From: Puniceicoccaceae bacterium Marseille-Q1082
GTDB lineage: Bacteria > Verrucomicrobiota > Verrucomicrobiia > Opitutales > Intestinicryptomonadaceae
DNA: 64,000 nt
Direction of reading: 5' to 3'
NCBI GenBank assembly: GCA_904424815.1
Contig: CAJGBI010000001.1
Span: 62,001-126,000, forward strand
Position numbers and translations under genes: made by a program. This document shows, one piece after another, positions 8,422 through 18,279 of this stretch (within the stretch, counting starts at the first letter, position 1; each line of letters starts with the position of its first letter). Below the pieces are notes generated by a model. The model was not told the DNA's origin, did no database searches, and saw nothing but the letters and a program-made list of their open reading frames with translations.

Positions 8422-9605
8422 CAGAAAAAATACGCAAAATTTTCGCCGCCGCCGCGTCTCTGGCTTTCGCCGCCTGCGCGTTCGGGCAGGCTCCATCTCC
8501 GGAGCTTTTAAAGGACAAGTCGTCCTTTTCAAAGACGGAGCTGTTTGAATCGCCCGCGGTTTTCTCCGACCGCGAGGCCAACGCCGCGGCGATAAAGAGC
8601 TACGAGGCCGACCCCTCCGCCTACAAGCCCGAAGAACTCATGCCGGTGGCTGTCTGCTATATGGGTTCCGGCGACTTCCCCAAGGCCAAATCCCTGCTCG
8701 AAACTTTTTTGAAGGCGCGCCCGGACAACGTCAGGGCCCTGCGCACGCTCGGCACCATTTCGATGCTTTCGCGGGATTTCAACGCGGCAAAGGGCTATTA
8801 TGAAAAGGCGTACAAGCTCGGCGACGAGCCTTCGGCGGTATACGTCTCGACCGTATGCATAATGGCGCAGAAGCCGGACGAAATGCTCCCGTACCTGCCG
8901 GCGGTCAAAAAGCTCGCCAAGGAAAACCTCGAATCTTTCAACATCGCGATGGTCTACGCGCTGCGCGACCCGAAAAAGCCCGACGAGGCGCTTGTGAAAG
9001 AGCTCGTAGGCGCGGCGGACGCGCGCAAGCTCCTGTCTTCCGCCACTCCCGACGCGCTGTCCACAACCCTGCGCCTCTACTTGGGCTCCCGCAAGCTGTG
9101 GACGCCCTCTGCGAGCGTCGTGCCCGCGCGCGCCGCCGCGCTGATGGAATCCTGGCCGCTCGCGCTCGAAATCTACAACGGCATTTTGAAGGCCGAGCCT
9201 GAAAACGCGCTCGCGCTCAGGGGCAAGGCGCTCGTATCCTACCGCGTCGGAGGGGTTATGGAGGCGGCTAACCTCATCAAGAAGGCCCGTGAGCTCGGCG
9301 AGGAGGCGGCGGTTCTCGACGGCATAGAGCTGTTCGTCCTCTCAAAGAACGAGGACGTTTGGAACATGTTCAAAGACGGCGCGGAAAAGGCGGAGATTCT
9401 CCCGCAGGTCAGGGCGGGGCTAATCCTCTATGCCGTTCGCAACGAAAACCCGGGCATGTTCTACGCGGCGGCTCTCGGGAAAAACTCCGACCTGCTCTAC
9501 AAGGACGCGCAGGTTTTGAAGCTCATAGAGGAGGGCGCAAAAAAGTTTTCCTCCGACGCGCGCGCGAAGCGGGTGCTCGAAAACATAGAGGCGGCGAAAA
9601 AGTAA
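8418..9605 (+). CDS. secreted tetratricopeptide-repeat protein
   Basis: A 395-residue protein with a Sec signal (KIRKIFAAAASLAFAACAFGQ). The body is alpha-helical with TPR-like pairs, for example ELMPVAVCYMGSGDFPKAKS, NVRALRTLGTISMLSRDF and LALEIYNGILKAEPENALAL. It overlaps the coaX stop by 4 nt and the next gene by 1 nt (TAATG), so the three are one transcription unit. It is probably a periplasmic scaffold; no enzymatic motif is visible. Confidence 0.75.
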   Translation: MTEKIRKIFAAAASLAFAACAFGQAPSPELLKDKSSFSKTELFESPAVFSDREANAAAIKSYEADPSAYKPEELMPVAVCYMGSGDFPKAKSLLETFLKARPDNVRALRTLGTISMLSRDFNAAKGYYEKAYKLGDEPSAVYVSTVCIMAQKPDEMLPYLPAVKKLAKENLESFNIAMVYALRDPKKPDEALVKELVGAADARKLLSSATPDALSTTLRLYLGSRKLWTPSASVVPARAAALMESWPLALEIYNGILKAEPENALALRGKALVSYRVGGVMEAANLIKKARELGEEAAVLDGIELFVLSKNEDVWNMFKDGAEKAEILPQVRAGLILYAVRNENPGMFYAAALGKNSDLLYKDAQVLKLIEEGAKKFSSDARAKRVLENIEAAKK

Positions 9606-9850
9606 TGCCGCGCCCGCAGAAAAAGCGCAAGGTCGACTACGCGGCCCTCAAAAGCCCGTTCATGCGGATTCCGCGCATGGACGTCGCGGGAGCGCGCGCG
9701 CTTCTCGACCTCGGGTTCAGGGAGATATACGAGCTGCGCGGGCGGGATCCGGCCTCTCTTGTGGCGGATCTTGCGAAGATAAGAATCGAGGTTCCTCCGG
9801 AGGCCGCCAAATACATGAAGCTCGCGACGGATTTCGCCGAAAGCCGGTAG
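9605..9850 (+). CDS. helix-hairpin-helix (Cdd1-like) small protein
   Basis: An 81-residue basic protein starting [12 protein letters not shown]. The core [20 protein letters not shown] then [15 protein letters not shown] resembles helix-hairpin-helix domains of the Cdd1 (pathogenicity locus) type, which bind DNA non-specifically or act as small adaptors. The ATG shares its A with the stop of the TPR gene. A strong terminator follows. The frame continues upstream within the TPR gene, but that part is antisense-like shadow; the short form is chosen for its coupling and domain boundary. Confidence 0.65.
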   Translation: MPRPQKKRKVDYAALKSPFMRIPRMDVAGARALLDLGFREIYELRGRDPASLVADLAKIRIEVPPEAAKYMKLATDFAESR

Positions 9851-9870
9851 CGCCGCGGGGCAAAGGGAAT

Positions 9871-9908
9871 GGGCGCGCGGCGGTTTCGCCCGCGCCCGCG
9901 TTTTTTTT
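9871..9908 (+). terminator. terminator immediately before thiG
   Basis: GGGCGCG pairs with CGCGCCC around an inner GGC/GCC stem, followed by eight T. The thiG ATG begins 3 nt after the T-run. It ends the coaX operon; how thiG is initiated so close to it is unclear. Confidence 0.75.
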
Positions 9909-9911
9909 AAT

Positions 9912-10697
9912 ATGGACAATACCGACAAACTTACAATCGGCGGGCGCGAGTTCGCGTCGCGCCTTTTTGTGGGGACGGGGAAATTTTCGTCCCCCGAAAT
10001 TATGGCCGAATCCGTCGAGGCTTCGGGGGCTTCCGTCGCGACCGTCGCCCTCAGGCGCGTGAACCTCTCGGGTTCCGACGAGTACGCGAATCTGGCGGAC
10101 TATCTCGACCCGTCCAAATACCTCGTCCTCCCCAACACGTCGGGGGCGGTCGACGCAGCCGAAGCGGTGAGGATAGCGCGGCTCGGGCGCGCGGCGGGCT
10201 TCGGCGATTTCGTGAAGCTCGAAATACACCCGGACCCCAACTACCTTCTGCCCGACCCCGTGGAAACCCTCAAAGCGGCTGAAATTCTCGCCAAAGAGGG
10301 CTTCAAGGTAATGGCGTACATGAACGCCGACCCCGTTTTGGCGATGCGCCTGCAAGACGCGGGGGCGGCTGCCCTCATGCCGCTCGGGGCTCCCATAGGC
10401 ACAAACAGGGGGCTGGAGACGCGCGCGCAGATAGAGATAATCGTCGAGCAGGCGGATCTGCCCGTGGTGGTGGACGCCGGAATCGGGCTGCCGTCGCACG
10501 CGGCGCAGGCTATGGAAATCGGCGCCGACGCGGTGCTGGTGAACACGGCGATAGCCGCCGCCTCAAACCCCGTTGAAATGGCGCGCGCGTTTTCCCTCGC
10601 TGTGCGCGCGGGCAGGGCCGCGCGCCTTTCCGGAGCCGCGGCGAGGCTCTCCCGCGCGAGCGCGACGAGCCCGCTTACGGGATTTCTCGACGAATAG
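9912..10697 (+). CDS. thiG: thiazole synthase
   Basis: A 261-residue TIM-barrel enzyme that builds the thiazole phosphate of thiamine from deoxyxylulose phosphate, dehydroglycine and ThiS-thiocarboxylate. Signatures: [10 protein letters not shown], the Schiff-base lysine region [31 protein letters not shown] and [20 protein letters not shown]. Length is normal. thiH starts 2 nt after the stop. No ThiS, ThiF or ThiE gene lies nearby, so the rest of the pathway must be elsewhere. No TPP riboswitch consensus is seen in the 60-nt upstream gap, which holds only a terminator. Confidence 0.93.
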   Translation: MDNTDKLTIGGREFASRLFVGTGKFSSPEIMAESVEASGASVATVALRRVNLSGSDEYANLADYLDPSKYLVLPNTSGAVDAAEAVRIARLGRAAGFGDFVKLEIHPDPNYLLPDPVETLKAAEILAKEGFKVMAYMNADPVLAMRLQDAGAAALMPLGAPIGTNRGLETRAQIEIIVEQADLPVVVDAGIGLPSHAAQAMEIGADAVLVNTAIAAASNPVEMARAFSLAVRAGRAARLSGAAARLSRASATSPLTGFLDE

Positions 10698-10699
10698 CC

Positions 10700-11833
10700 A
10701 TGAAAGCGACATTTCTCGAAGAGCTGCGCTCGCGCGATTTGCACTCGCTTGCGGAGTATTCCAGAAACTGCCCCGCCGAAACCGCGCGCGCGGCGGTGGC
10801 GAAGGGCAGGGCGGATTCGCTCGAAGACCTCGCCGCCCTCATATCTCCGGCGGCGGAGGCGGAGTTGGAGGGTATGGCGCGCATTTCGGCGTCGATAACC
10901 TCAAAATATTTCGGGCGCGCCATGCGCCTTTTCGCGCCGCTTTACGTGGGCAACGAGTGCGTGAACAACTGCGTCTATTGCGGGTTTGCGCGCCGCCACG
11001 ACATAGAGCGCCGGACTCTCACGGTGCCGGAGGTAGGCCGCGAGCTCTCTGCCATCCGCGCTCTCGGCTTCCGCAGCGTGCTGCTTGTGGCGGGCGAGAA
11101 CCCGAAGCTCGTATCGTCCGGATATATGGAGGAGATAATACGCCTTGCGCGCTCCATAATGCCGTCGGTTTCCATAGAAATCGCGCCGTCGCGGGTTGCC
11201 GACTACAAAAAATACGTCGGCGCCGGCTGCGAAGGCTTGACAGTGTTTCAGGAGACCTACGACGAAAAGGTCTATCCGACCCTGCACCCGTCGGGTCCGA
11301 AATCCGTGTTCTGGTGGAGGCTCGGAACTCCCGAGCGCGGCGCGGAGGCGGGAATGCGCAAGCTCGGCCTCGGCCCCCTGCTGGGCGTAAACGAATGGCG
11401 CTTTGAAATACTCGCCGTCGCCCTGCACGCAAAATTTCTCTTCAAGCGCGCGTGGCGGAGCCAGATTTCGGTGTCGCTGCCGCGCATGCGGCCGGCGGCG
11501 AGCGGCTACATTCCCGCTCCCGGCAATATCCCCACCGACCGGCAGACCGTCCAGATAATCTGCGCGCTGCGCATGTTCTTGCCGAGGCTCGCGATAGTCG
11601 TATCCACCCGCGAGAGCCGCAAATTCCGCGACGGGGTGATGGGCCTGGGCGTCACGCAGATGAGCGCGTTCAGCAGCACCAAGCCGGGAGGATACGCCGA
11701 CAGGGCGGACAGCGGCGAACAGTTCCACATAGACGACTCCCGCACTCCGGAGGAGTTCGCCGCCGCCCTGCGCGCGCGCGGGCTGGATCCGGTGTGGAAA
11801 GACTACGACGCGTCGTTTGGCCTGGGCGGGTAG
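10700..11833 (+). CDS. thiH: 2-iminoacetate synthase (tyrosine lyase)
   Basis: A 377-residue radical SAM enzyme that cleaves tyrosine to dehydroglycine, the glycine-imine donor for ThiG, and p-cresol. The 4Fe-4S site is CVNNCVYC (CX3CX2C) near residue 90. Other signatures are SVLLVAGENPKLVS, GCEGLTVFQETYDEKVY, HPSGPKSVFWWRLGTPERG and TKPGGYAD. It is coupled to thiG at a 2-nt gap. The use of ThiH rather than ThiO is the usual choice of anaerobic or facultative bacteria, which hints at lifestyle. Confidence 0.93.
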   Translation: MKATFLEELRSRDLHSLAEYSRNCPAETARAAVAKGRADSLEDLAALISPAAEAELEGMARISASITSKYFGRAMRLFAPLYVGNECVNNCVYCGFARRHDIERRTLTVPEVGRELSAIRALGFRSVLLVAGENPKLVSSGYMEEIIRLARSIMPSVSIEIAPSRVADYKKYVGAGCEGLTVFQETYDEKVYPTLHPSGPKSVFWWRLGTPERGAEAGMRKLGLGPLLGVNEWRFEILAVALHAKFLFKRAWRSQISVSLPRMRPAASGYIPAPGNIPTDRQTVQIICALRMFLPRLAIVVSTRESRKFRDGVMGLGVTQMSAFSSTKPGGYADRADSGEQFHIDDSRTPEEFAAALRARGLDPVWKDYDASFGLGG

Positions 11834-12061
11834 GGGCGCATTCGGAGGGCTGCCGAATGCGCGCCTCGCGCCCGCCCGCCGCGCGGGAGCGTTGGAATTT
11901 TCCCGCTCCGCCCGTTTTTTTCGGCGCCGGAGAAAATTTTTTCTTTCGGCGCGGCAAGGTTTTTGCGCCCCGCTTGGCGCATTGCATGCCCTCGGCGCGT
12001 CAGAAGCGCCGTTTTTTATGGAAGCGCCCGCTTTATTGAAAAACTTCCCTTTGCGCGGCGC

Positions 12062-12103
12062 AAAAAAAGGGCGGCCCGATTTGGAAGCCGCCTTTCTTTT
12101 TTT
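12062..12103 (-). terminator. terminator of the PEP-CTERM gene at 12113-13059
   Basis: On the minus strand AAAGGCGGC pairs with GCCGCC and is followed by seven T. On the plus strand T-rich sequence also follows, so it may act in both directions. The remaining sequence 11834-12061 has no recognisable gene. Confidence 0.75.
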
Positions 12104-12112
12104 CTGTTGCGC

Positions 12113-13059
12113 TTAGCGCCTGCGCGCCGCGGCGCAGAATATGGCCAATATTCCGAGGAATGCCGCAAATTCGGCGGGTTCGGGGATTGCCGCGCCGACT
12201 GTAAACTGCCCGTTGTCGAATACGGTAGACCACTCCTGATCGCCGCCGAAAACGGTGAATTGCGCCCCGCTTTCGATTGCGCTCAACACGACGGTCTGGG
12301 TTTCGGCGTCGGCGAGCACGTCCGCGTAGTCTATCGTTTCTCCACCGGAAAATTCCCCTTCGAAGACTATGCTGAACTTTTCAAAGGACGTGCCCTCGGC
12401 GAGCCCGATTTTCGCGCCGCTTTCAACCGAGAGGGTCTCGACGTTGAAGGCGTTGGCGAAGTTCACCTCCGTGTCAGCGTTGGAGACTTCAAGGCTCGCG
12501 AAGCCGTCGTTTATTTTTGCGTTGAAGCCGCCCGTAAACGCTTCTTCCGCGGTTCCGATTTTTATGGACGCCCTTCCGCCGAGAGCGCCGTTGTTTCCCG
12601 ACGCCGACGCCGCCTTTACGTTGCCGTAAAATTCGCCGTTTGTGATGGAAACATTGACGTTTCCGTCTATCGCGGCGGACGACTGCCCGTAGGCGGTGCC
12701 GATTAAGGCCTCCGTTATTGCGGGGGAGGCTGTTTGGTTGTTGAAGCTGCCGTTTGCGACGTTTACGTTTATGTTGCCGTTAATCGCCCCTTCCGAGCCG
12801 ACGCTCGAAAGATAATTCAGCGTGGTTCCGGAATTGTAGTTGATCGTGAGGGCGTCCTGCCCATGTACCCCTATCTGGGCGGACGGGCCCACGGCGACGA
12901 TAGATCCGTTGGTGTCGCCGTCTATGTTTATTTCCAGCGACGAAGTGTTCCCTTCAAAGGGCAGGGTTCCGCCTGAGGGAAGTTTATCACCGTTTCCGCT
13001 CCGAATGCGGCTGATGCCGCGGCGGCGATGAGAGCCGATATGGCGATGCTGTTTTTCAT
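12113..13059 (-). pseudogene. PEP-CTERM surface protein gene with apparent -1 frameshift
   Basis: The minus-strand start at 13059 encodes a clear signal peptide (MKNSIAISALIAAAASAAFG then AETVINF). That frame soon stops at 12928, while the main 260-residue frame continues open from upstream of 12990 down to 12113. It carries GGTLPFEGNTSSLEINIDGD, beta-rich Asn/Gly repeats, and a PEP-CTERM tail (IPEPAEFAAFLGILAIF, terminal RRR). The two parts join if one base is missing somewhere around 12965-12990. This is a disrupted gene or an assembly indel; no slippery heptamer is evident. If intact it would be an exported anchored protein of about 315 residues. A terminator follows. Confidence 0.6.
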
Positions 13060-13434
13060 GGATATGTCAATTTGGCGCACGGAATCCGGCGAGTTGGGAA
13101 ATAGGCCGGAAGCCATGCCGAAAATAAGGTTATTTTTGTCGGTGCGTTTGCGGGCAAATTCCGCCAAACGAAATGCGCGCAATCCCCCGAGAATAAACGC
13201 TTTTTATTTTCGAGGCGACAAAAATGTAGTCAAGTTCAAAAAATCAATGCTTATCCGCCGCTTCCGCCTTATCCCTTATTTCTTCAATGCGTTTCCGGAG
13301 CCATTTCAAAATATTCTATTCTTTCCCGCCGGATTTTCGGCGTTCCCGCCCGCCTTTTTCCTTGTGCCCCGCCTGCGATTTTCTTAATATTCCGGATTTA
13401 TAAGACAGTTTTGTTCCGATTTTAATATATTTTT
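13060..13434. other. divergent intergenic region
   Basis: This 375-bp gap separates the minus-strand PEP-CTERM gene from the plus-strand GH2-like gene and should carry both promoters. It becomes AT-rich toward 13380-13434 (TTTATAAGACAG, TTTTAATATATTTTT before the ATG). No RNA gene or clear operator is seen. Confidence 0.4.
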
Positions 13435-16400
13435 ATGAACAGCCGAATATCCGTTTTCGCCCTCGCAGTTTTGCTCTCGCCGCTCGCATGCGCGGCGTCG
13501 GAGCCGTTGTTTTATATGCCGCTCGACGGTTCCGCCGACGTCGTGGGTTCGGACGGCGGAAACCTCAAAGGCGGCGTGGTGCACGGCAAGTCGGGCTATG
13601 TCGCGGGCGTGTCGGGCAAGGCGTTGGAAGTCAAGCGCCACGCCTACGACCAGGTGACTGCGGTAAATTTCGCGGGACTGCCCGAGGCTGACTGGAACGA
13701 GGGCACGGTGTCGTTTTGGTTCAAGCCGTTTTGGAAGGAGACCGACCCCGAGAGCATTCCGGTGTTTACCGCGAACGGCAAAAACTTCCGTTTCTACTTC
13801 ATTAAGGGCAAGGGAGGGTATATGGAGCTCAGCGTCTGCCCTCCGAGGCAGCTCCAGATTTTGTGCAAAAACGTCCTCAAACAGGGCGAATGGGCGCATG
13901 TTGCGTTTTCGTGGAGCACTAAAACGGGCGAGGCCGCACTGTATATAAACGGCAGGCTGGCGGGAAAGAAGGCCGACCCGTCGCGCGTCGAAAAACTCGA
14001 GAGGCAGTCGCCGTCAATCTGGCTCGGAAACGCGGGGTCGGACCGCTTCAAGGCGAAGGTCGGCAACGGGTTGTACGACGAAATCAGGATATTCGACAGG
14101 GTTCTTCCGGCGGCGGAGATCTTCGCGCTTTCGACTTCGGGTTCCGACTCCGCGATGTCGGCGCTCAACCCTGACATCATTCCGTTTTCCGGCGGCTCCG
14201 CCGAATTTGTGACAAGCGGCAAGACGGCGAAGTACGCCGGCCCGCGCAAGCTGTTGGAGCTCGATTCGGGCTCGTCGAAGCTTTCGCTCGTAGCCATGGG
14301 GGCGTCGGGCAAGGTGTCGTTCGTATACGACGGCGGCGGCAAAAAGGCGGCGGCGGAGTCCGCCTGCGTATTGAATCTCGCGCAGCGGCACAAAATTTCC
14401 GTGAGGCGGAGCGGGGAATCTCTCGAATTTTATATAGACGACTCCTTCCAGGGCTCGATACCAAATGCCGCGTTCGACAAAATTTCGTCGGCGAAAATCG
14501 CTGACGGCTTTTCGGCGTATCCCAATTCCGGCTTCCCGTCGGCGGAAGACGCCGCGAAGCTCGCCGACGCAAAGACGGACGCGCTCGAAGACGGCCTGTG
14601 GTCGCTTGAAGACGCGGCGAGGCGCTCGGACGGCGCGAGGAGCGGCGTGTGCCTCAACGGCTATTGGAGGGTCTGGCTGGCAAACGAATATTCCTATGCT
14701 CCGGAGGGCGCAAGGTGCGGGTACATGCGGGTGCCCGGCAGCTTCAGGTCTCCGCTCTACAACCTGTGGCTTCCGGAGAACGGCAAGCTCGGCAGGCCAT
14801 CGCAGTACTGGAACGGCAAGAGCCTGATAGAAAACCGCGCGGGCTGGTACCAGCGCGTTTTTGAAGTCCCCGACGACTTGAAGGGCGAAAGGGTTTACCT
14901 CAACTTTGAAAATCTGAACGGCGACTACGGCAGGGTGTATTTGAACGGAAAGCTCATAGATTCGTTCAGGCAGGATTTCAAATGCTTTACGGTCGTTCCC
15001 AACGCGCGCAGGATAGACGTCACCGACATTCTCTCTCCGGACGGGAAAAACCTGCTCACGGTTTTCATAGACCGCGCCTACGTCGGCCTTTGGCGCGGGG
15101 TTCCGAGCATAGGCGACCACGCGGAAATCGCAATCGGCGACGTTTGGCTCGAGAAGTCCCCGTCGCGCGTCTTTTTGTCGTCGGCGCTCGCGCTGCCGTC
15201 CTATCGGGAGGGGCGGGTGGCAATGCTCGCGCGGGTTCAAAACCCGTCGGGGCTGAAAGGCGCGGCGAAAGTCGAATTTTCCTTTGAGAGAAAAGACGGC
15301 AAGCCCAAGACTTTTTCCGAAGAGTTCGACCTCACGGGCGCGCGCGAACAGGCCGTGAAGTTCTCGGGGAAGTGGAAAAATCCCGTCCTGTGGGACGTTG
15401 AAAACCCCAATCTTTATGAGATGAAGGTTTCCCTGTATGCGGATTCAAAGCTCGCAGATTCGTATCCAGCAAAGGATTTCGGGTTCCGCGAGGCCTGGGT
15501 TGAGGGTTCCGAATTCCGCATGAACGGCAAAAAGATGCGCATGCGCATGTGGACTTCCCCCGCGCTCGGCAGGCTCCGCCAATACTTCGGGCACCCCAAC
15601 TCCATGGGCCAGTACGTCGCGCACATAAAGGGCATGAACTACGACACCGTGCGCTTCGACCCGTTCGGGAAGACTTCGCAGGTCGCGTGGCCCGAGTACC
15701 TGCGCGAGTGCGACCGAGCGGGGCTCTACAACCTCTTCCAGATGCCCCCGTACGAGGACGAGGAAATGGAGGTGTATTCCAGGGAGGTTGAGAGGTTTTT
15801 GGAGCACTACGGCAACCACCCGTCGATACTCATGTGGTATACGGATTTCAACACGTGCTCCTATCCGTGGAACCAGGATCCCGCGAAGATTACCGACTAC
15901 GACTACGACCCGCCGTCTAAGCGCGAGCCCCGCCGCCGCGCGCAGACCGCCGAAAGGCTTATGCGCTCGCTCGACTGGTCGCGCGAGCTCTTCCAGCACG
16001 CGGGCGGTGCGTCCGGAAAAATTTTCACCTCGATGAACTACCAGTCGTACGGCACGCCGTTGCAGGAGCAGGAGGACTGGCCGCGCCAGTGGTCCGAGAA
16101 GCGCGGCAGGCCGCTTATGGTGGTGGAGTCCGCGTTCCCGTATCCCGCGCAGATAAGGCATTTCGACAATCCGTCCGTCGGCAGCCTCGGCGCGGAGCAC
16201 GCCGCCAGATATTTCGGCGACGGGGTGTTTTCCGCCGAGACGAATCCCGTGCCGCATTCCGACGAGTGGCAGTACTCCCCCTACGCCAATCCGAACGAGA
16301 ACATAAGGAGGCTTTCCGAGATGCTCTACGGGCGCGTCGTCAAGGCTTGGAGGGGCTACGACATGTCGGCTCTCGGAGATTTCCCCGGGGGCCGCGACAT

Positions 16401-18279
16401 GTGCCACACGGCGGTCACCTACGACAACCACAATGTCGTGTTCGACCAAGTCGGCGGCGGAGGAGCAAAATCCCCCGGGCTGCGCCCCGACAATCCGACG
16501 GGCTGGAGCGAGACCCAGCGGCACTTGCTCTCCGACTACACGCTCAGGGCCAATCTTCACGACGCTGTAAGGGACGCTTTCGAGCCGCTGCTGATTTTTA
16601 TAGGCGGCGAGCCCGCAAACTTCACCTCCAAAGACCACGCCTTTTACGCGGGAGAAAAATTCTCCAAGAGCGTCGTTGTGGTAAACGACAGAACCTCGCC
16701 CCAGACGGTGTCGTTCAAATGGGAACTGCGGCTCGACGGCGAGCCGCTCCCCGCGGCGTCCGGAGAATTTGAAAAGACAGTGGAGCCCGGAGGCCTGGAA
16801 AAATTCCCGATTGCGCTTGCCGCCCCAGGCGTCGCCAAGCGCACTGACGCGGTTTTGTCGCTCGAAGCCTTCAAGGACGGAGTATTGATAAAGGAGGATT
16901 CCTTCGCTCTCCAATTCTTCCCGAAGAGGGTTCAGCCCGACTTCCGCGACGCCTCCGTAGCCCTTTACGACCCGAAGGGCAACACCGCCGGACTTCTCGA
17001 AAAGGCGGGAATGCCGTTCAGAAAAATCAAGTCTTTCGGGGAGCTCGCGGATGCGCGGCTTCTGATAGTCGGCCAGAACGCGCTCGGCAAAAAGCCGTCG
17101 GAGCTGCTCGCGAAAGTCGAGGAGGAAAAGCTCATAGACAGGGGGCTGAAAGTTCTCGTGTTCGAGCAGAAGGCGTCCGCGAACGTCGGCAACTTTGTGT
17201 TCGAGTCGCCGAGCTACCGCAACGCCTTCATACGCTCGCCGAAAAGCCCCTATGTGGCGGGCCTCAAAGACGCCGACCTTGCAAATTGGCGCGGCTCCTC
17301 CGACACCGTCGAGGAGTATGTCGTTTCGGACGAAAATTCCCCCCACTACCCGCGCTCCAAGTGGAAGTGCGGCAACGGCGGGATAGTCAGCGGCAACGTA
17401 ATCCGCAAGCCCTCCTACGGCAATTTTACCGCCGTGGTGGATTGCGGGTTCAACCTCATGCACTCGTCGCTTCTCGAAATGCGCCGCGGCCACGGAATCG
17501 TGCTCTTCTGCCAGCTCGACGTCACTTCGCGCTACGGCAAAGACCCCGCGGCAACCCTGCTTGCGGACAACATATTAAAGGAAATGTCAAACCGCTACCT
17601 CCCCGTAGGGCCCCAGCGCGCGGCGTATGCCGGCGGAGATGCGGGCGCGAAAATTCTCGACAGAATGGGAATGGAATACTCGAGGGTCGGCGAGCGCGAC
17701 GCCTGGAATCTGAGCTCGGCGCAGGTCATAGTCCTCGGCGCGGACGCCCCGAAAAAGCTCGCCGACGCGGTTCGTAAAATCGCGTCTTCCCGAAATTCCG
17801 TCGCCGTGGTCGCCCTCCCGGGGGCGGATATCGGCATTCTCGGCTCGGGCGCGAAAATCGGCAAAAAGAATATGTTCCGCGCCTCCGTTCCCAAGAATGA
17901 TCCGCTCTTCGACGGAATCGCCGACGCCGACCTGTATTTCAGAACCGCGCGCGAACTGCCCGTAATCGAAAACGCGCCGGACTGGATGAGGGCGACCTCC
18001 CCCGCGCTCTTCGGCGCCGTGGACAAGACGACGGGCGCCAACATATGCTTTACGGTCGCCCCGTCCGACGTGTCCGGAGTCTGGAACGAAGAGAAGGTCG
18101 CGCGCGTCTGGAACGGCATATTCGACAACATGAACGTCGGCCTCGGCAAAGACCTCAAGCTATTTTCGTCAGAAAAATACAGGCACAACAAGCTCGGTAA
18201 AAAGGGAGCGAAAGACGAATGGTCGCCGTATGTGGACAACCTCGATTTCTATGACGGGGACGCATTCCACAACTGGTAG
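13435..18279 (+). CDS. giant secreted glycoside hydrolase family 2-like protein with LamG domain
   Basis: A 1614-residue exported protein (signal ISVFALAVLLSPLACA). Residues about 20-235 form a LamG/concanavalin-like domain (EPLFYMPLDG, GTVSFWFKPFW, YDEIRIFDRVLPAAEI). Then come a GH2 sugar-binding domain (WYQRVFEVPDDLKGERVYLN, GRVYLNGKLIDS, DILSPDGKNLLTVFI), an Ig-like domain, and a TIM barrel (GMNYDTVRFDPFG). The usual acid/base region NHPSI-LW-GNE reads NHPSILMWYTDFN, so the catalytic Glu appears replaced by Asn. The nucleophile region RGRPLMVVESAFPYP keeps its Glu. A long C-terminal part has Rossmann-like and glutamine-amidotransferase-like stretches. Substrate unknown. A structured repeat begins in its stop codon. 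Confidence 0.75.
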   Translation: MNSRISVFALAVLLSPLACAASEPLFYMPLDGSADVVGSDGGNLKGGVVHGKSGYVAGVSGKALEVKRHAYDQVTAVNFAGLPEADWNEGTVSFWFKPFWKETDPESIPVFTANGKNFRFYFIKGKGGYMELSVCPPRQLQILCKNVLKQGEWAHVAFSWSTKTGEAALYINGRLAGKKADPSRVEKLERQSPSIWLGNAGSDRFKAKVGNGLYDEIRIFDRVLPAAEIFALSTSGSDSAMSALNPDIIPFSGGSAEFVTSGKTAKYAGPRKLLELDSGSSKLSLVAMGASGKVSFVYDGGGKKAAAESACVLNLAQRHKISVRRSGESLEFYIDDSFQGSIPNAAFDKISSAKIADGFSAYPNSGFPSAEDAAKLADAKTDALEDGLWSLEDAARRSDGARSGVCLNGYWRVWLANEYSYAPEGARCGYMRVPGSFRSPLYNLWLPENGKLGRPSQYWNGKSLIENRAGWYQRVFEVPDDLKGERVYLNFENLNGDYGRVYLNGKLIDSFRQDFKCFTVVPNARRIDVTDILSPDGKNLLTVFIDRAYVGLWRGVPSIGDHAEIAIGDVWLEKSPSRVFLSSALALPSYREGRVAMLARVQNPSGLKGAAKVEFSFERKDGKPKTFSEEFDLTGAREQAVKFSGKWKNPVLWDVENPNLYEMKVSLYADSKLADSYPAKDFGFREAWVEGSEFRMNGKKMRMRMWTSPALGRLRQYFGHPNSMGQYVAHIKGMNYDTVRFDPFGKTSQVAWPEYLRECDRAGLYNLFQMPPYEDEEMEVYSREVERFLEHYGNHPSILMWYTDFNTCSYPWNQDPAKITDYDYDPPSKREPRRRAQTAERLMRSLDWSRELFQHAGGASGKIFTSMNYQSYGTPLQEQEDWPRQWSEKRGRPLMVVESAFPYPAQIRHFDNPSVGSLGAEHAARYFGDGVFSAETNPVPHSDEWQYSPYANPNENIRRLSEMLYGRVVKAWRGYDMSALGDFPGGRDMCHTAVTYDNHNVVFDQVGGGGAKSPGLRPDNPTGWSETQRHLLSDYTLRANLHDAVRDAFEPLLIFIGGEPANFTSKDHAFYAGEKFSKSVVVVNDRTSPQTVSFKWELRLDGEPLPAASGEFEKTVEPGGLEKFPIALAAPGVAKRTDAVLSLEAFKDGVLIKEDSFALQFFPKRVQPDFRDASVALYDPKGNTAGLLEKAGMPFRKIKSFGELADARLLIVGQNALGKKPSELLAKVEEEKLIDRGLKVLVFEQKASANVGNFVFESPSYRNAFIRSPKSPYVAGLKDADLANWRGSSDTVEEYVVSDENSPHYPRSKWKCGNGGIVSGNVIRKPSYGNFTAVVDCGFNLMHSSLLEMRRGHGIVLFCQLDVTSRYGKDPAATLLADNILKEMSNRYLPVGPQRAAYAGGDAGAKILDRMGMEYSRVGERDAWNLSSAQVIVLGADAPKKLADAVRKIASSRNSVAVVALPGADIGILGSGAKIGKKNMFRASVPKNDPLFDGIADADLYFRTARELPVIENAPDWMRATSPALFGAVDKTTGANICFTVAPSDVSGVWNEEKVARVWNGIFDNMNVGLGKDLKLFSSEKYRHNKLGKKGAKDEWSPYVDNLDFYDGDAFHNW

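Noticed and set aside
9851-9911. TPP riboswitch before thiG
   Set aside because: The gap is only 61 nt, filled by a terminator, and lacks the conserved CUGAGA and ACCUGAUCUGG motifs.
15445-17493. 682-residue minus-strand gene inside the GH2-like gene
   Set aside because: Antisense shadow of the plus-strand coding sequence; composition is His/Arg/Val-rich with no fold.
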